Counted from the stretch's first letter, positions 1 to 9,565 are shown. The stretch is 57,624 bases of DNA from Gammaproteobacteria bacterium (GCA_030428905.1 JAUIED010000010.1:1-57624); one strand, 5' to 3'. The notes: generated by a model from the letters alone, not told the origin. A program made the numbers and translations.

Positions 1-2422
1 CCATGTAGTCGGTCATGCCGGCTTCGAATGCCCGCTCCTTGTGCTGGGTGGTTGCGTTGGCAGACAGCGCGATGATCGGCACCGCCGGCCGACCGGAGAT
101 CCGTTCCAGCGAACGGATCTCGGCGGTGGCCGAGTAGCCATCCTGCACCGGCATCTCGCAGTCCATCAGCACCAGGTCGAACTGCAGCTCGGAGTAGTGG
201 TCGAGTGCTTGTCGGCCATTGTCTGCGAGCACCACGTCGGCGCCGAGGCTCGCCAGGGTTTTCTTCGCCACCACCTGATTGGTGCGGTTGTCTTCCGCGA
301 CCAGAATGCGCATACCTTGTAGGGGTTGGGTCGGAGCGGTTGCCGCTTCGGTTTGCGGTTTGCAAAACCTGTCTCGCAGCGCGCAAAGGCGAACACCCGA
401 GTCGAGCTCCAACGTGTGCGGTGCGGTGTCCTCCAAGGTGACATCCCAGCGTCGCAACACCCGGGAAACAGCTCGCTGCAGCCGTTCATCGCCGCCTCTG
501 AGTGCAACGGTGCTGCCGGGAAACGGATACGCGTGCATTGCATCGACCACCAGCGGCACCCAGAACTCAAAACTCGAACCGCGACCCTCGATGGATGTGG
601 CGCGAATGCCGCCACCCATGGCCTCTGCCAGCAGCTTGCAGATCGCCAGCCCCAGGCCGGTGCCGCCGAAGCGGCGCGTAACCGATGAGTCTGCCTGAGT
701 GAAGCGCTCGAAGAGCCCCGGAAGTTCGGCAGGGGCGATACCGATGCCCGTGTCGGACACCTCCACATGCAGCGCGCCGGCGGTCGTGAACACGCGCAGG
801 TGAATGCAACCTTCTTCGGTGAATTTGGCGGCGTTGCTGACCAGGTTGCCCAACACCTGGCGCAGGCGGGTGGGATCAGCGACGATGCGCTCCGGCGCCT
901 TTTCGTCGAACTCGACGATGGTTTGTACAGACTTGTTTCTGGTCGCCTCGCTGATCGACAGAACCACGTCGTCAATGATCGTGAACAGGTCGCAGCTCAC
1001 GTGTTCGAGCACGAGCTGGCCCGACTCGAACTTGGAGTAGTCGAGGATGTCGTCGAGGATGTTCATCAGACTTCGCCCCGACCTGGATATGGCGTCCACA
1101 TACTCGCGCTGTTCGGCATTGAGCTCCGTGTGGCCGAGCAGGTCCGACATACCGAGCACGCCGTTCATGGGCGTTCTGATTTCGTGGCTCATGGTGGCGA
1201 GGAACGCGCTCTTCGCTTCGGCGAGCTTCTGTGCGCTGAGGGTCTCCTGGCGGGCCTGGAAGACCACCTGTTCAGTCTCCAGTGCCTGTGCCTGCAGCGA
1301 AGTCATATGCTGCACCATCACGTATACCAGGAGCAGCGCAGAGACCACCGATCCCCACAGGAACAACAGGTGACCTAAGGTGCTGCCGCCAACGCCGAAT
1401 ACCTGTTCGCTCCAGGTGGTTGCGCCACCGGCCAGCGTAAACAGCGTGACTGCAAAGAAGCGCCAGGCGTCGCGATTGCCTTTGATTCCGAGGTACGCCG
1501 CGTACGGGTGCATGGCCATACTGACGATACCGCCAGGCACCGCGGCCAGGGCGAATATTTCGGCTGACGGCACGAACAATAGCACCAACGCGCCGAGCAG
1601 CATGCATGCGGAGTAGATGACGGCGCCTTTGTGCACGCGCTGGTTCATGATGGCGAGCGCGAAGGGCAGGTAGGTGGCGAACACCACCAGCGGCAGGGCG
1701 TCGATCAGGCGTTGGTTGGCAGTGGTGAAATCCTGCCAGAGCAGCAGCGCTGCGTAGCCTTGATAGTGCGTGAGGTAGAGCAGGGTCGCAGCGAGGTACG
1801 CGGCTAGCAGGCTGTAGCGCCTGTCGCGGGTGTAGAAGGCGATGATGGCGTTGTACAGCACCAGCAGCGCCAGAATGCCGAAGCCTGCACCAGCAACGAA
1901 GAGGCTGAGAAAAGTCATCTCCGCCAGCTGATCGGTGTTCATGAGCAGAACGCGCGGCACGAAAACCTGGGTGTTCTGCATGCGCACGCGAACCGGCAGC
2001 GGGTCCGTGGTGTACGGCAGGGGGCTGGACACGCGAGGCGTGCTGTTGACGTGCGACCCGAGCCCGAAACCGGTACCTTCCAGCGACGCGGCCTGCCAGC
2101 GGCCGTCGAGGAAATACCAGATCTCACTGTGCGCCAGGCGTGGGTTTTCGATCTGCAGTACGTAGGAGTTCGCGCGGTCGGTTCGCACGTCCAGAGCCAC
2201 CCAGACGTCGCGGTTGCTCAGCAGCGCTCCGTCGTAGGCGGAAAAGTGCAGATTTCCAGGCGGCGTGCCATGCGGCTGGTTGGCGTCTGCGAGTACCAGT
2301 TCATCAAGCAGGTCCGGGGCCGCCAATTCTGCAGGGTCGACCACTGGAGGTGATGCAGCCCACAGCGATGCTGCGCTGCAGGCGAGCGCCACAACCCATA
2401 CCTTGGCGATGGAACGAGGCAT
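1..2422 (-). CDS. 7TMR-DISM hybrid sensor histidine kinase / response regulator (C-terminus beyond window)
   Basis: Inner-membrane hybrid sensor kinase; the ligand is unknown. From the ATG at 2422 I read a signal-like N-terminus, an extracellular beta-sandwich typical of 7TMR-DISMED2 (about residues 30-165), a seven-helix membrane block (about 170-370), then the H-box '[15 protein letters not shown]' with phospho-accepting His413. An HATPase domain follows (N-box 'NLVSNAAKF', G-boxes 'DTGIGI' and 'GGTGLGL'). A receiver domain starts near residue 704, with the acidic pair at 710-711 and phospho-Asp754 in '[11 protein letters not shown]'. H-box, ATPase and receiver are all in frame with the start. 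The gene runs off the left edge after about 807 codons, so further domains such as a second receiver or Hpt cannot be excluded. It is divergent from the 2454 gene with only 31 bp between the starts. Confidence 0.93.
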   Translation of the reverse strand, partial: MPRSIAKVWVVALACSAASLWAASPPVVDPAELAAPDLLDELVLADANQPHGTPPGNLHFSAYDGALLSNRDVWVALDVRTDRANSYVLQIENPRLAHSEIWYFLDGRWQAASLEGTGFGLGSHVNSTPRVSSPLPYTTDPLPVRVRMQNTQVFVPRVLLMNTDQLAEMTFLSLFVAGAGFGILALLVLYNAIIAFYTRDRRYSLLAAYLAATLLYLTHYQGYAALLLWQDFTTANQRLIDALPLVVFATYLPFALAIMNQRVHKGAVIYSACMLLGALVLLFVPSAEIFALAAVPGGIVSMAMHPYAAYLGIKGNRDAWRFFAVTLFTLAGGATTWSEQVFGVGGSTLGHLLFLWGSVVSALLLVYVMVQHMTSLQAQALETEQVVFQARQETLSAQKLAEAKSAFLATMSHEIRTPMNGVLGMSDLLGHTELNAEQREYVDAISRSGRSLMNILDDILDYSKFESGQLVLEHVSCDLFTIIDDVVLSISEATRNKSVQTIVEFDEKAPERIVADPTRLRQVLGNLVSNAAKFTEEGCIHLRVFTTAGALHVEVSDTGIGIAPAELPGLFERFTQADSSVTRRFGGTGLGLAICKLLAEAMGGGIRATSIEGRGSSFEFWVPLVVDAMHAYPFPGSTVALRGGDERLQRAVSRVLRRWDVTLEDTAPHTLELDSGVRLCALRDRFCKPQTEAATAPTQPLQGMRILVAEDNRTNQVVAKKTLASLGADVVLADNGRQALDHYSELQFDLVLMDCEMPVQDGYSATAEIRSLERISGRPAVPIIALSANATTQHKERAFEAGMTDYM

Positions 2423-2427
2423 ACTTG

Positions 2428-2435
2428 AGTATAGA
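2428..2435. promoter_or_regulatory. Overlapping divergent -10 hexamers between the kinase and the 2454 gene
   Basis: The plus strand reads TATAGA at 2430-2435 and the minus strand reads TATACT over 2433-2428, so the two -10-like elements share four base pairs. The plus-strand element would start RNA near 2442, at the GGAG ribosome site of the 2454 gene. The minus-strand element would start RNA almost at the kinase ATG. Neither has a strong -35 box. Inferred from motif shape and position only. Confidence 0.4.
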
Positions 2436-2453
2436 AAGGCTGGAGAAAAGACA

Positions 2454-2810
2454 ATGATGTTGGTCCTGCTGCTGCTCAGAACGGCCATTGGCCTCTTGAG
2501 CGGCGGCTTGGTATGGCTGTTGGTCACCATGTATGCGCCGTCGTGGGGGCCCATGGCAGCGGCGGTGTTGGGTGGCTTCGGCGGCGGCATGGTGTGCATG
2601 TCGCTGGGACCGTCCACCGGCCAACAGATCGCGCTGACCGCAGGTCTGGTGGGGACGCTGATTGCTTTCGCAACGATCTGGCAGGAAGCGCACCCGCACA
2701 ACTGGGCGCTCAACTACTGGCCGGTGTGGATACTGCCGGGCTTCATGGCAGGTGCGGCGTGCTGGCTGCTGGCGGCACGGTGGCTGCAGAACAGGAAAGG
2801 GAACAGGTGA
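2454..2810 (+). CDS. Small four-helix integral membrane protein, function unknown
   Basis: 118 residues, dominated by hydrophobic segments that fit four transmembrane helices (about 3-25, 32-52, 58-78, 90-112), with a basic C-terminal tail ending in RKGNR. Glycine-rich stretches ('GGFGGGMVC', 'GGLVW') are typical of packed small membrane proteins. The ATG at 2454 is preceded by a purine-rich GGAGAAAAG ribosome site. The stop overlaps the start of the CoA-transferase gene by one base, so the two are probably co-translated. I do not recognise the family. A link to the divergent sensor kinase or to CoA-transferase substrate uptake is only a guess. Confidence 0.75.
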   Translation: MMLVLLLLRTAIGLLSGGLVWLLVTMYAPSWGPMAAAVLGGFGGGMVCMSLGPSTGQQIALTAGLVGTLIAFATIWQEAHPHNWALNYWPVWILPGFMAGAACWLLAARWLQNRKGNR

Positions 2811-4030
2811 TGGATTTTTCAGCGTACTTCGAACCGGGCGACCGGGTGTTCGTGGCGGGCAGCAGTAACGAGCCGCGTGCGCTCCTTAAAGCGCTGGCGT
2901 CCAGCATCTTGCCGGAGCGGCTGCACTTCGTGCAGTTTCCCATTGCCGGCTACAACGAGGTGGACTTCACGGCCTGGCACCCCAGCTACGAGCTCACCAC
3001 GTTTTTCATGTCTCCCACGCTGCGCACAGCAGAGCCCTCGCGGCTGCACTTTGTGCCGATCCAGATGCGTAATGTCTACGACTATGTGGCGGCGCATGCG
3101 GACGTTGCGTTGATTCAGGTGGCCGAAGATCACGAGGGCGTGTTGCGTCTGGGGCCGAACGCGGACTTCGCCGAGGCGGCACTTGCAGGTGCTCGAGTGG
3201 TGCTGGCAGAGCGCAACCGGGCGTTGCGCGCCGCATCCGGCAGCCCGGCTGTCGATGCCGGTCGTCTGAGCGCCGTTATCGACTCAAGCCTGCCTCTGGT
3301 GGAGGTCTCGCCGGCGCCCATAGATGCGGTGTCGCAGGCTATCGGCGAGCATGTGGCAGGCCTGGTGCGCGATGGTGACTGCATTCAGACAGGAATCGGC
3401 GCCATCCCGGCGGCGATACTGGCGGCGCTTGGGGAGCACAACGACCTCGGCATGCACGGTGGCCTCATCGACGATGGTGGTATGGCGCTCATAGAGCGAG
3501 GCGTGATCAACGGCAGCGCCAAAGCCATCGACCGCGGCGTGCACGTTACCGGCATGGCGCTCGGTTCGGCGGCATTGCATGAGTGGCTGGCGGGCCGGGC
3601 AGACGTGCAGTTCCGCGGCGCCTGCTACACCCACGAAGTGTCGGTGATGCGTCAGCTCGACAACTTCGTGTCGGTTAACTCCGCCGTGGAGGTGGACCTC
3701 TTCGGCCAGGTGAACGGCGAGTACGCTGGTGGCCGGCAGATCAGCGGTACCGGCGGCTCGGTGGACTTCATGCGCGGCGCGCGCGCCAGCCGCGGCGGAC
3801 GATCCATCGTCGCGATGCCGGCAACAGCGCGGGGTGGTGCGGTGTCGCGCATCGTGCCGAAGGTGGAGCTCGTCACGGCGGCACGCACCGATGTCGACAT
3901 GGTGGTCACCGAGTTTGGCGTGGCGGATCTGCGCGATCAGCCGGTGGCTGCGCGGGTGGAACGGCTCATCGGCATCAGCGCGCCGGCCTTTCGCGAGGCG
4001 CTTCGAGAACAGGCACACACTAGCCGCTGA
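2810..4030 (+). CDS. Acetyl-CoA hydrolase/CoA-transferase family protein
   Basis: 406-residue cytoplasmic enzyme of the acetyl-CoA hydrolase/4-hydroxybutyrate CoA-transferase family. It moves CoA between short-chain carboxylates through a glutamyl-CoA thioester. Visible family blocks are 'QTGIGAIPAAIL', 'GMHGGLIDDGGMALIERGVI', the catalytic-Glu segment 'NSAVEVDLFGQVNGE' and the glycine loop 'SGTGGSVDFMRGA'. The start ATG overlaps the stop of the upstream membrane-protein gene by one base (TGATG). Length fits the family (about 400-430). The donor and acceptor acids cannot be read from sequence. Confidence 0.9.
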   Translation: MDFSAYFEPGDRVFVAGSSNEPRALLKALASSILPERLHFVQFPIAGYNEVDFTAWHPSYELTTFFMSPTLRTAEPSRLHFVPIQMRNVYDYVAAHADVALIQVAEDHEGVLRLGPNADFAEAALAGARVVLAERNRALRAASGSPAVDAGRLSAVIDSSLPLVEVSPAPIDAVSQAIGEHVAGLVRDGDCIQTGIGAIPAAILAALGEHNDLGMHGGLIDDGGMALIERGVINGSAKAIDRGVHVTGMALGSAALHEWLAGRADVQFRGACYTHEVSVMRQLDNFVSVNSAVEVDLFGQVNGEYAGGRQISGTGGSVDFMRGARASRGGRSIVAMPATARGGAVSRIVPKVELVTAARTDVDMVVTEFGVADLRDQPVAARVERLIGISAPAFREALREQAHTSR

Positions 4031-4090
4031 CCCCTGCGGTACTGCTTCACACTTTGCAAGGCGCGGGCTCGGAAGTTCGCTCGGCTTTTT

Positions 4091-4096
4091 TACAAT
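4091..4096 (+). promoter_or_regulatory. Candidate -10 element (TACAAT) for the 4140 gene
   Basis: TACAAT follows a T-run about 44 bases upstream of the ATG at 4140. No good -35 lies 16-18 bases upstream, so this is a one-box candidate. Confidence 0.35.
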
Positions 4097-4139
4097 CAAC
4101 AAGGTATCGAGAAAGGCAAGACAGGGAGTCTTCCGCGTC

Positions 4140-4388
4140 ATGGATTACATAGGCATCGATCCTGTAGTAGGGCTCGAGTGTGCAAGCTGCAAGGACATCA
4201 CCCGTCTGCCGTACAGCGAGCTGCTCGACATGGTATCGGATGACCATCAGATCGCCTGTTCCGGTTGCGATCGTCAGATGTTGCACGACTGGACCACCAT
4301 CAACGTGGTGCAGAACATCATCAAAAAGCGTATGCGCCAGGCCAACGAAGCCAAAGAGCGCAAGATGCGGCAGCAGTCGGCGGTCTGA
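4140..4388 (+). CDS. Small zinc-ribbon-like protein with two CxxC motifs, function unknown
   Basis: 82 residues. Two CxxC pairs, CASC near residue 14 and CSGC near residue 40, are spaced as in a short zinc ribbon. They are followed by a basic helical tail rich in K, R, E and Q (about 60-80). There is no signal peptide or membrane segment, so it is probably cytoplasmic and may bind nucleic acid or protein. It has its own TACAAT-like -10 upstream and sits alone between a CoA-transferase and the convergent oligopeptidase B gene. I do not recognise a named family. Coding status rests on the cysteine pattern and codon use. Confidence 0.75.
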   Translation: MDYIGIDPVVGLECASCKDITRLPYSELLDMVSDDHQIACSGCDRQMLHDWTTINVVQNIIKKRMRQANEAKERKMRQQSAV

Positions 4389-4403
4389 GCCGCCGACCGG
4401 CTC

Positions 4404-6455
4404 TCAGGCTCGCAATGAGCCCGCGAGGCTGGCGATAAAAAACGCGTATTCTTCGGCTACTTCCTCCAGCGCATCGTAGCGCCCGGATTTTCCCCCGTGG
4501 CCGGCACCCATATTGGTTTTCAGCAGCAGCGGCGTGTCGTTCGTTTTCAGATGGCGAAGCTTCGCTACGTACTTGGCGGGCTCCCAGTAGGTCACCCGAG
4601 GGTCGTTCAGCCCCGCGGTGACCAGCATGGGCGGATAGGGGCCAGGTGTGAGCTGATCGTAGGGGGAGTAGGCGCGGATAGCGTTGAACGCCTCCACATC
4701 CTCAATGGGGTTGCCCCACTCCGGCCACTCGATGGGTGTGAGCGGCAGGCTGCCGTCCAGCATGGTGTTGAGCACGTCCACGAACGGAACGTGCGCGGCC
4801 ACAGCGCCCCATAGCTCCGGCGCCTGATTGACCACCGCTCCCATCAGCTCGCCACCGGCGCTGCCGCCGGCGATGGCGATGTTGCCAGCGCCTGCATAGC
4901 TGATCTGTATGAGGTGGCGGGCGACGTCCACGAAGTCATTGAAGGTGTTCTGCCGCTGGTTCAGCTTGCCGGCCTCATACCAGGCATAGCCGAGATCGTC
5001 GCCGCCGCGTATGTGGGCGATGGCGTAGACGAAGCCACGGTCGAGCAACGACAGGCGGCTGCGGGAGAACGCAGGTGGAATCGCGTGACCGTAAGCACCA
5101 TAGGCATAGAGGTAGAGCGGTGTGTCCGCGGATGGTGGGTGATCTGCATGCCACACCAGACTCACCGGCACCTCGACGCCATCCCGGGCCGGAGCCAGCA
5201 GGCGCTCGGTGCGGTAGCGGGTGCCGTCGTAGCCGGAAGGAATCTCTTCGACCTTCAACTCGGTGAACTGCCGCGTTGTGAGGTCGTAGTCGTACACCGT
5301 GCCTGGCCGCACCATGGACTCGTAGTAGATCCGCAGTGTCGTCGTCTCGGCGATGGGATTGGTGCCGAGGGAGACGCTGCCTACAGCGTCCGGCAGGTCC
5401 AGCAGATGTTCCGTGCCGTTGGTGGCCACCACGCGCAGCTCGTCCAGCCCCTGACGGCGCTGCTCGACGATGGTGTGATCCTTCAGACACAGGTGGCCGG
5501 TGAGATACAGCGTGTCGGAGCCATCGATGAACGTCTGCCAGTTGGCTTCCTCCGGCGTTGCCACTGGCGTGGTCATCAGGTCGAAGTTGCGGTGCCGGCG
5601 GTTGGTAAGCACGTAAAACGTCTCATCCCGGTGATCCACGCTGTACTCATGGCCCGGCCGCCGCGGCGCCATACACCGCGGCGTGCCGTCGCCTTGGCGG
5701 TCGATCAGCCAGCACTCGCTGGTGACGTGGTCGCCGGTGCCGATGAGAATGAACCGCTCCGACTGGGTCTCGTCGAGACCCACGAAAAAAGCGTCGTCCG
5801 TCTCCTCGTACACCAGGACATCGTCGCCGCTTGCGAGGTGGTAGCGGCGCACCTGAAACGGTCGCCACTGGGCGTTGAGCGCAACGTAATACAACGATGC
5901 GCCATCGTCGGTCCAGATCGGCGCGCCCTGGGTATTGGTTATGCAGACATCCGGCGCCTCACCACCGTCCAGCGCCCGGAACTGCAACGTGAAGCGCTCG
6001 GAGCCGTCGAGGTCGGTGCTGTAGGCCAGCAGGCGGTTGCCGGGGTCAACAGCCAAACCGCCCAGCCGGAAGTAGTCATGCCCCTCCGCCAGGGCCGTTT
6101 CGTCGAGCAGCACCTGCCAGTCGTCGGGCGTTGCCACAGCCGCCCGGTACCACACACGGTACTGCGCGTCTTTGGCGAAGCGCCACTGATAGCGATAGCC
6201 GCGGTAGGTATACGGCACGGATTCATCCGCCTCCGGCTGCCTGGCTTTGAGCTCCTCGAACAGCGTCTGCACCAACGGTTCCAGCGGTGTGAAGACGTGC
6301 TCGAAGTAGGCGTTCTCCGCTTCCAGATAGGCCAGCACCTCTGGGTCGTTGACGTCCGGATAGTTGGCATCGCGCAGCCAGTGGTAGTGATCTGCGAGGG
6401 TCACTCCATGCCAGGTGCTTCGATGCGCCTTGCGTTTGGCAACGGGCGGGCGCAT
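4404..6455 (-). CDS. ptrB: Oligopeptidase B (S9A prolyl oligopeptidase family)
   Basis: 683-residue serine peptidase that cleaves short peptides after basic residues. An N-terminal seven-bladed beta-propeller (about 70-400) caps a C-terminal alpha/beta hydrolase. The start at 6455 ('MRPPVAKRKAHRSTWHGVTL') gives the usual family length and follows the acyl-CoA dehydrogenase stop by one base. Reading further upstream would only add codons from that gene. The catalytic triad is visible: Ser532 in 'GGSAGGELMG', Asp618 in 'LNDPRV' and His653 in 'GAGHGGKSG', nearly the same numbers as in E. coli PtrB. There is no signal peptide, so it is cytoplasmic. It is probably translated from the same message as the dehydrogenase. 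Confidence 0.93.
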   Translation of the reverse strand: MRPPVAKRKAHRSTWHGVTLADHYHWLRDANYPDVNDPEVLAYLEAENAYFEHVFTPLEPLVQTLFEELKARQPEADESVPYTYRGYRYQWRFAKDAQYRVWYRAAVATPDDWQVLLDETALAEGHDYFRLGGLAVDPGNRLLAYSTDLDGSERFTLQFRALDGGEAPDVCITNTQGAPIWTDDGASLYYVALNAQWRPFQVRRYHLASGDDVLVYEETDDAFFVGLDETQSERFILIGTGDHVTSECWLIDRQGDGTPRCMAPRRPGHEYSVDHRDETFYVLTNRRHRNFDLMTTPVATPEEANWQTFIDGSDTLYLTGHLCLKDHTIVEQRRQGLDELRVVATNGTEHLLDLPDAVGSVSLGTNPIAETTTLRIYYESMVRPGTVYDYDLTTRQFTELKVEEIPSGYDGTRYRTERLLAPARDGVEVPVSLVWHADHPPSADTPLYLYAYGAYGHAIPPAFSRSRLSLLDRGFVYAIAHIRGGDDLGYAWYEAGKLNQRQNTFNDFVDVARHLIQISYAGAGNIAIAGGSAGGELMGAVVNQAPELWGAVAAHVPFVDVLNTMLDGSLPLTPIEWPEWGNPIEDVEAFNAIRAYSPYDQLTPGPYPPMLVTAGLNDPRVTYWEPAKYVAKLRHLKTNDTPLLLKTNMGAGHGGKSGRYDALEEVAEEYAFFIASLAGSLRA

Positions 6456-6456
6456 G

Positions 6457-7647
6457 TCAGTCCGGCAGTCCCAACACCCGCTTGGCGATGATATTGCGCT
6501 GGATCTCGTTGGAGCCCGAGTAGATCGAAGCGGCGCGGTTGCCCAGCCACTCCCGCGTCCAGTACAGCTCTGACTCCGGTGTAGCCTGCCGGTCCCAGCC
6601 GAAGCCGGCGGTACCCTTGATCTCACACATCAGTTCCGATTTCTGCTGCTGCAGCTCCGTGCCGTAGAACTTGAAGATGGAGGTCGTGGGCCCCGGTGTC
6701 TGGCCGCTTTCCGCTTCTGCAACCGCGCGCTTCTGGGTGAGCCGGAAAGCGTGTGTGTTCATGTTGTGGTCGAGCAGGCGCTGGCGCCACATGGGATTGT
6801 CGATGCGTCCGTCGGCAGCCGTACCCAGATAGTCGCGCGCAGCACTCAGCAACGTGCCTCCGGGGCCGTCTGCACGCCCGCCCACCAGCGATGTCATACC
6901 AGATCGCTCGTGCTGCAGAAGGCGTTTGCCGACGGTCCAGCCGCGATTCAGCTCGCCCACCAAATCTTCTTTGCGGGCAACGGCGTCGTTGAAGAAGGTC
7001 TCGCAGAATGGCGACACGCCGTTGATCAGGCGGATGGGGCGTACCGTCACGCCGGGCTGATCCATGGGCAGGAGCACGAAGCTGATGCCCAGATGCTTCG
7101 GTGCGTCTGCATCCGTGCGCACCAGGCAGAACATCCAGTCCGCGTACTGCGCGCCGGAGGTCCAGATCTTCTGGCCGTTGATGATGAAGTGATCGCCCCG
7201 ATCTTCCGCCCGGGTGCGCAGGCTCGCAAGGTCTGAGCCTGCGGACGGTTCGCTATAGCCCTGGCACCAGGCGTACTCCCCGCGCGCAATCGGGAGCAGG
7301 TGCCGGCGCTTCTGTTCCTCGGTGCCGTACTCCAGAAGCGTCGGGCCGATCATGATGTTGCCCATGCCCATCAGCGGCGGTCTGGCGTCGATGCGCCGCA
7401 TCTCCTCCACCAGCACCACGTAGGCCTCGGTGCTGAGGCCCGCGCCGCCGTACTCCACCGGCCAGTCCGGCACCGTGAAGCCGCGTTCGGCGCAGCGTTC
7501 GAGCCATAGCCGTGTGTCCGGGTCTTCAATGGTGATCTTCGTGCTGCCCGAAGGTACCTGACCTTCGCCGCGGGCACCTGCCGGGCAGTTCTGGGCCAGC
7601 CATTCCCGAACTTCCTCGCGAAAGGCTGTGATTGAGGAATTTGACAC
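6457..7647 (-). CDS. Acyl-CoA dehydrogenase family protein
   Basis: 396-residue FAD-dependent dehydrogenase acting on an acyl-CoA thioester. Family signatures include 'WPVEYGGAGLSTEAYVVL', the FAD-binding 'QGYSEPSAGSDLASL' and 'INGQKIWTSGAQYADWMF', and the C-terminal 'SIYSGSNEIQRNIIAKRVLGLP'. The start is GTG at 7647, supported by an AGGAGG ribosome site about 8 bases upstream. It is followed after one base by ptrB. Substrate chain length or type cannot be read. The subfamily resembles those found in steroid, aromatic or branched-acid degradation (inference). Confidence 0.92.
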   Translation of the reverse strand: MSNSSITAFREEVREWLAQNCPAGARGEGQVPSGSTKITIEDPDTRLWLERCAERGFTVPDWPVEYGGAGLSTEAYVVLVEEMRRIDARPPLMGMGNIMIGPTLLEYGTEEQKRRHLLPIARGEYAWCQGYSEPSAGSDLASLRTRAEDRGDHFIINGQKIWTSGAQYADWMFCLVRTDADAPKHLGISFVLLPMDQPGVTVRPIRLINGVSPFCETFFNDAVARKEDLVGELNRGWTVGKRLLQHERSGMTSLVGGRADGPGGTLLSAARDYLGTAADGRIDNPMWRQRLLDHNMNTHAFRLTQKRAVAEAESGQTPGPTTSIFKFYGTELQQQKSELMCEIKGTAGFGWDRQATPESELYWTREWLGNRAASIYSGSNEIQRNIIAKRVLGLPD

Positions 7648-7708
7648 CGCGCCTGCCTCCTTTTAATACGCCTGAGGATTCATCAATGAAGGCGAAAAGG
7701 CAAACCTC

Positions 7709-7714
7709 TACAAT
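7709..7714 (+). promoter_or_regulatory. Candidate -10 (TACAAT) for the AhpD-SRAP cluster
   Basis: TACAAT lies 31 bases upstream of the ATG at 7746 and would place the RNA start near 7721. That argues against the earlier in-frame ATGs at 7686 and 7713, which would fall before or on the transcript start. The -35 region is weak. Confidence 0.35.
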
Positions 7715-7745
7715 GGTGCGGATTCATGCATGGGAGCGAAGGCTC

Positions 7746-8393
7746 ATGGCGCACGTCGAAGCGAAGAACGCAGCCGATCTTGAGGTCCTGGCTCCGGTGC
7801 TGGCAGCTTCCGAGGCGGCGATGGGGTTCGTGCCGAACTCGATGCTCACCATGGCACACATGCCGCAGCTCACGATGGCGTTTTCTCTGCTTGCGGGTAC
7901 CGTTTTCGGCGGCGATCTGAAAACGCAGATGGCGGCCTTTGCGGAGCACGTGCCTGACGCTGGAGACCCGGCCGGCAAGCTGCCGCCCACGCTGGTGCAG
8001 CTCATCGCCTTCAGCGTCAGCGTTGCGGCTGGCTGTCGGTACTGCCAGGCGCACACCAGCAACAACTTCGTACGCTTCGGCGCCGACGCTGAGAAGCTCG
8101 ATGAGGTGCTTCGTTATGAACGCAGCGAGCTGCTCGACGACGCGGAGAAGGCTGTGGTGGCGCTGGCATTGGCTGCTGGGGCTGTGCCGAATGAAACGAG
8201 CGCGGCGCATTTCGAAGCGCTGCGCATGCACTTCGATGAGCAGCAGATCACGCAGATCGTTGCAGTGATCTCCCTGTTCGGCTTCCTCAATCGCTGGAGC
8301 GATACGATGGCCACGCAACTGGAAAGCCATCCGGTGGCGTTTGCCGAGGCAAAGCTCGGCGCATTCAGTTGGACGGCGGGAAAGCACGCCTGA
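7746..8393 (+). CDS. AhpD/carboxymuconolactone decarboxylase-like protein
   Basis: About 215 residues from ATG 7746, which has a purine-rich site (GGGAGCGAAGG) upstream. In-frame ATGs at 7686 and 7713 would add 20 or 11 residues but lie at or before the likely promoter. The all-helical AhpD-like fold is indicated by 'FSVSVAAGCRYCQAHTSNN', with the CxxC redox pair and downstream His of the alkylhydroperoxidase family. That makes it a thiol-dependent peroxidase or a related redox protein in the cytoplasm. Its stop is immediately followed by the SRAP ATG, implying co-translation. Confidence 0.85.
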   Translation: MAHVEAKNAADLEVLAPVLAASEAAMGFVPNSMLTMAHMPQLTMAFSLLAGTVFGGDLKTQMAAFAEHVPDAGDPAGKLPPTLVQLIAFSVSVAAGCRYCQAHTSNNFVRFGADAEKLDEVLRYERSELLDDAEKAVVALALAAGAVPNETSAAHFEALRMHFDEQQITQIVAVISLFGFLNRWSDTMATQLESHPVAFAEAKLGAFSWTAGKHA

Positions 8394-9107
8394 ATGTGCG
8401 GGCGCTTTAACATTACCTCTGACCCGCTGGCGAAGCTCCTGCTGGCGCTGGTGAACATGCCTTACGAGGCTGACGACAACGTCAATGCAGCCCCTACCGA
8501 GCAGATCCCGGTGGTTCGTATTGCGCCGGATGGATCTGAGCAGGCTGGAGCTCCGGAGATCGTGTCCATGCGCTGGTGGCTGACGCCGTTCTGGGCCAAG
8601 GAGATGAGCACGCGTTACTCGATGTTCAATGCCAAGTCGGAAACCGCAGCAAAAAGCCCGGCGTTTCGTGAGCCTTATCGAAAAAGACGTTGTGTGGTGC
8701 CCGTAACAGGGTTTTACGAATGGCGGCGGCGTGATGGTGAGAAGATTCCGTACATGATCACGTCGCGTGACACTCAGGGGCTGCTCATAGCGGGGCTGTG
8801 GGATGAATGGAAAGACCCGCAGAACGATGGAGCGCCGGTGCTGAGCTTCACGGTGCTCACCGACGCGGCTAATGAAGCCCTCGAGTTCGTGCACAACCGC
8901 CAGCCTGTGATGTTGTCGCTGGATGACGCCCGGCGCTGGTTGGATCCGGATATTCCTACCGACGATCTCGATCGCCTGTTCGAGTCGGCCATCCCTGTGC
9001 CGCTCGATGTCATTCCGGTGTCCACGCTCGTGAACAACGCCCGCAACAAGACGCCGGACGTAGCGACGCCGAGCGGAGCGCCGATCCACATCGAGGCCTC
9101 TCAGTAA
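8394..9107 (+). CDS. SOS response-associated peptidase, HMCES/YedK family
   Basis: 237 residues. SRAP proteins form a stable thiazolidine crosslink with abasic sites in single-stranded DNA, shielding them during replication. The essential residues are present: Cys2 directly after the initiator Met ('MCGRFNITSD'), an Asn/Pro block ('NVNAAPTEQIPVV'), Glu in 'VTGFYEWRR', and His in 'FVHNRQPVML'. Length matches the family (about 220-240). The ATG directly abuts the upstream TGA, and its own TAA overlaps the next ATG by one base. The gene thus sits in a three-gene translationally linked unit. No LexA box was recognised upstream. Confidence 0.93.
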   Translation: MCGRFNITSDPLAKLLLALVNMPYEADDNVNAAPTEQIPVVRIAPDGSEQAGAPEIVSMRWWLTPFWAKEMSTRYSMFNAKSETAAKSPAFREPYRKRRCVVPVTGFYEWRRRDGEKIPYMITSRDTQGLLIAGLWDEWKDPQNDGAPVLSFTVLTDAANEALEFVHNRQPVMLSLDDARRWLDPDIPTDDLDRLFESAIPVPLDVIPVSTLVNNARNKTPDVATPSGAPIHIEASQ

Positions 9108-9565
9108 TGCTGATTGCCCCTGGGAAATGGCTGGGCAAAGGGAGCGTCCTGCTGCAGGGTATGAGCATCGGTCAGACGGTCAGCGTCGACCTCGACGTGA
9201 CAGAGCAGGCGGATGGCCTTACCGTAACTGGCAAGCTCAGCCTCGGCGAGCAGGCGGCGCACGATCTTTCCATACGCATCGTGCCCAACGAGGTGGGTAC
9301 CTACACGCTGGACGCGTTTCTCGCTGGCACGCGTCTGGACGGGGTTGGAAAGCTCGAGAGCGAGCCGCACCTGGGGCTGCTGTGGCACGAACGGGAGCTG
9401 GCGCATGTGTCGATTGCGCTCTTTGCGCTTCCGCGAGGCTTTGGATGCCGGGGTTTTTTGCGGGAGGGGGAGACGGTGCGCACCTGGGAAATCGCCTTTG
9501 CGTCGAAACAGGTGGCGGTGGGTGGAGACAATGTCGTGTCGCTTGCGAGAAGGCGCCGGCGGTGA
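9107..9565 (+). CDS. Conserved-looking 152-residue protein of unknown function
   Basis: 152 residues with no signal peptide or membrane helix. The sequence alternates short beta-like segments ('VSVDLDVTEQADGLTVTGKL', 'AHDLSIRIVPNEVGTYTLDA'), suggesting a small beta-barrel or lipocalin/THAP4-like fold, and ends in a run of five arginines. The ATG overlaps the SRAP stop by one base. I do not recognise the family; the beta-rich reading is inference. Its tight coupling to SRAP and AhpD-like genes hints at a stress role, but nothing in the protein shows this. Confidence 0.7.
   Translation: MLIAPGKWLGKGSVLLQGMSIGQTVSVDLDVTEQADGLTVTGKLSLGEQAAHDLSIRIVPNEVGTYTLDAFLAGTRLDGVGKLESEPHLGLLWHERELAHVSIALFALPRGFGCRGFLREGETVRTWEIAFASKQVAVGGDNVVSLARRRRR

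Noticed and set aside
4914-6491. 525-codon open frame antisense to ptrB
   Set aside because: ptrB has all catalytic residues in the other strand; no ribosome site or domain here.
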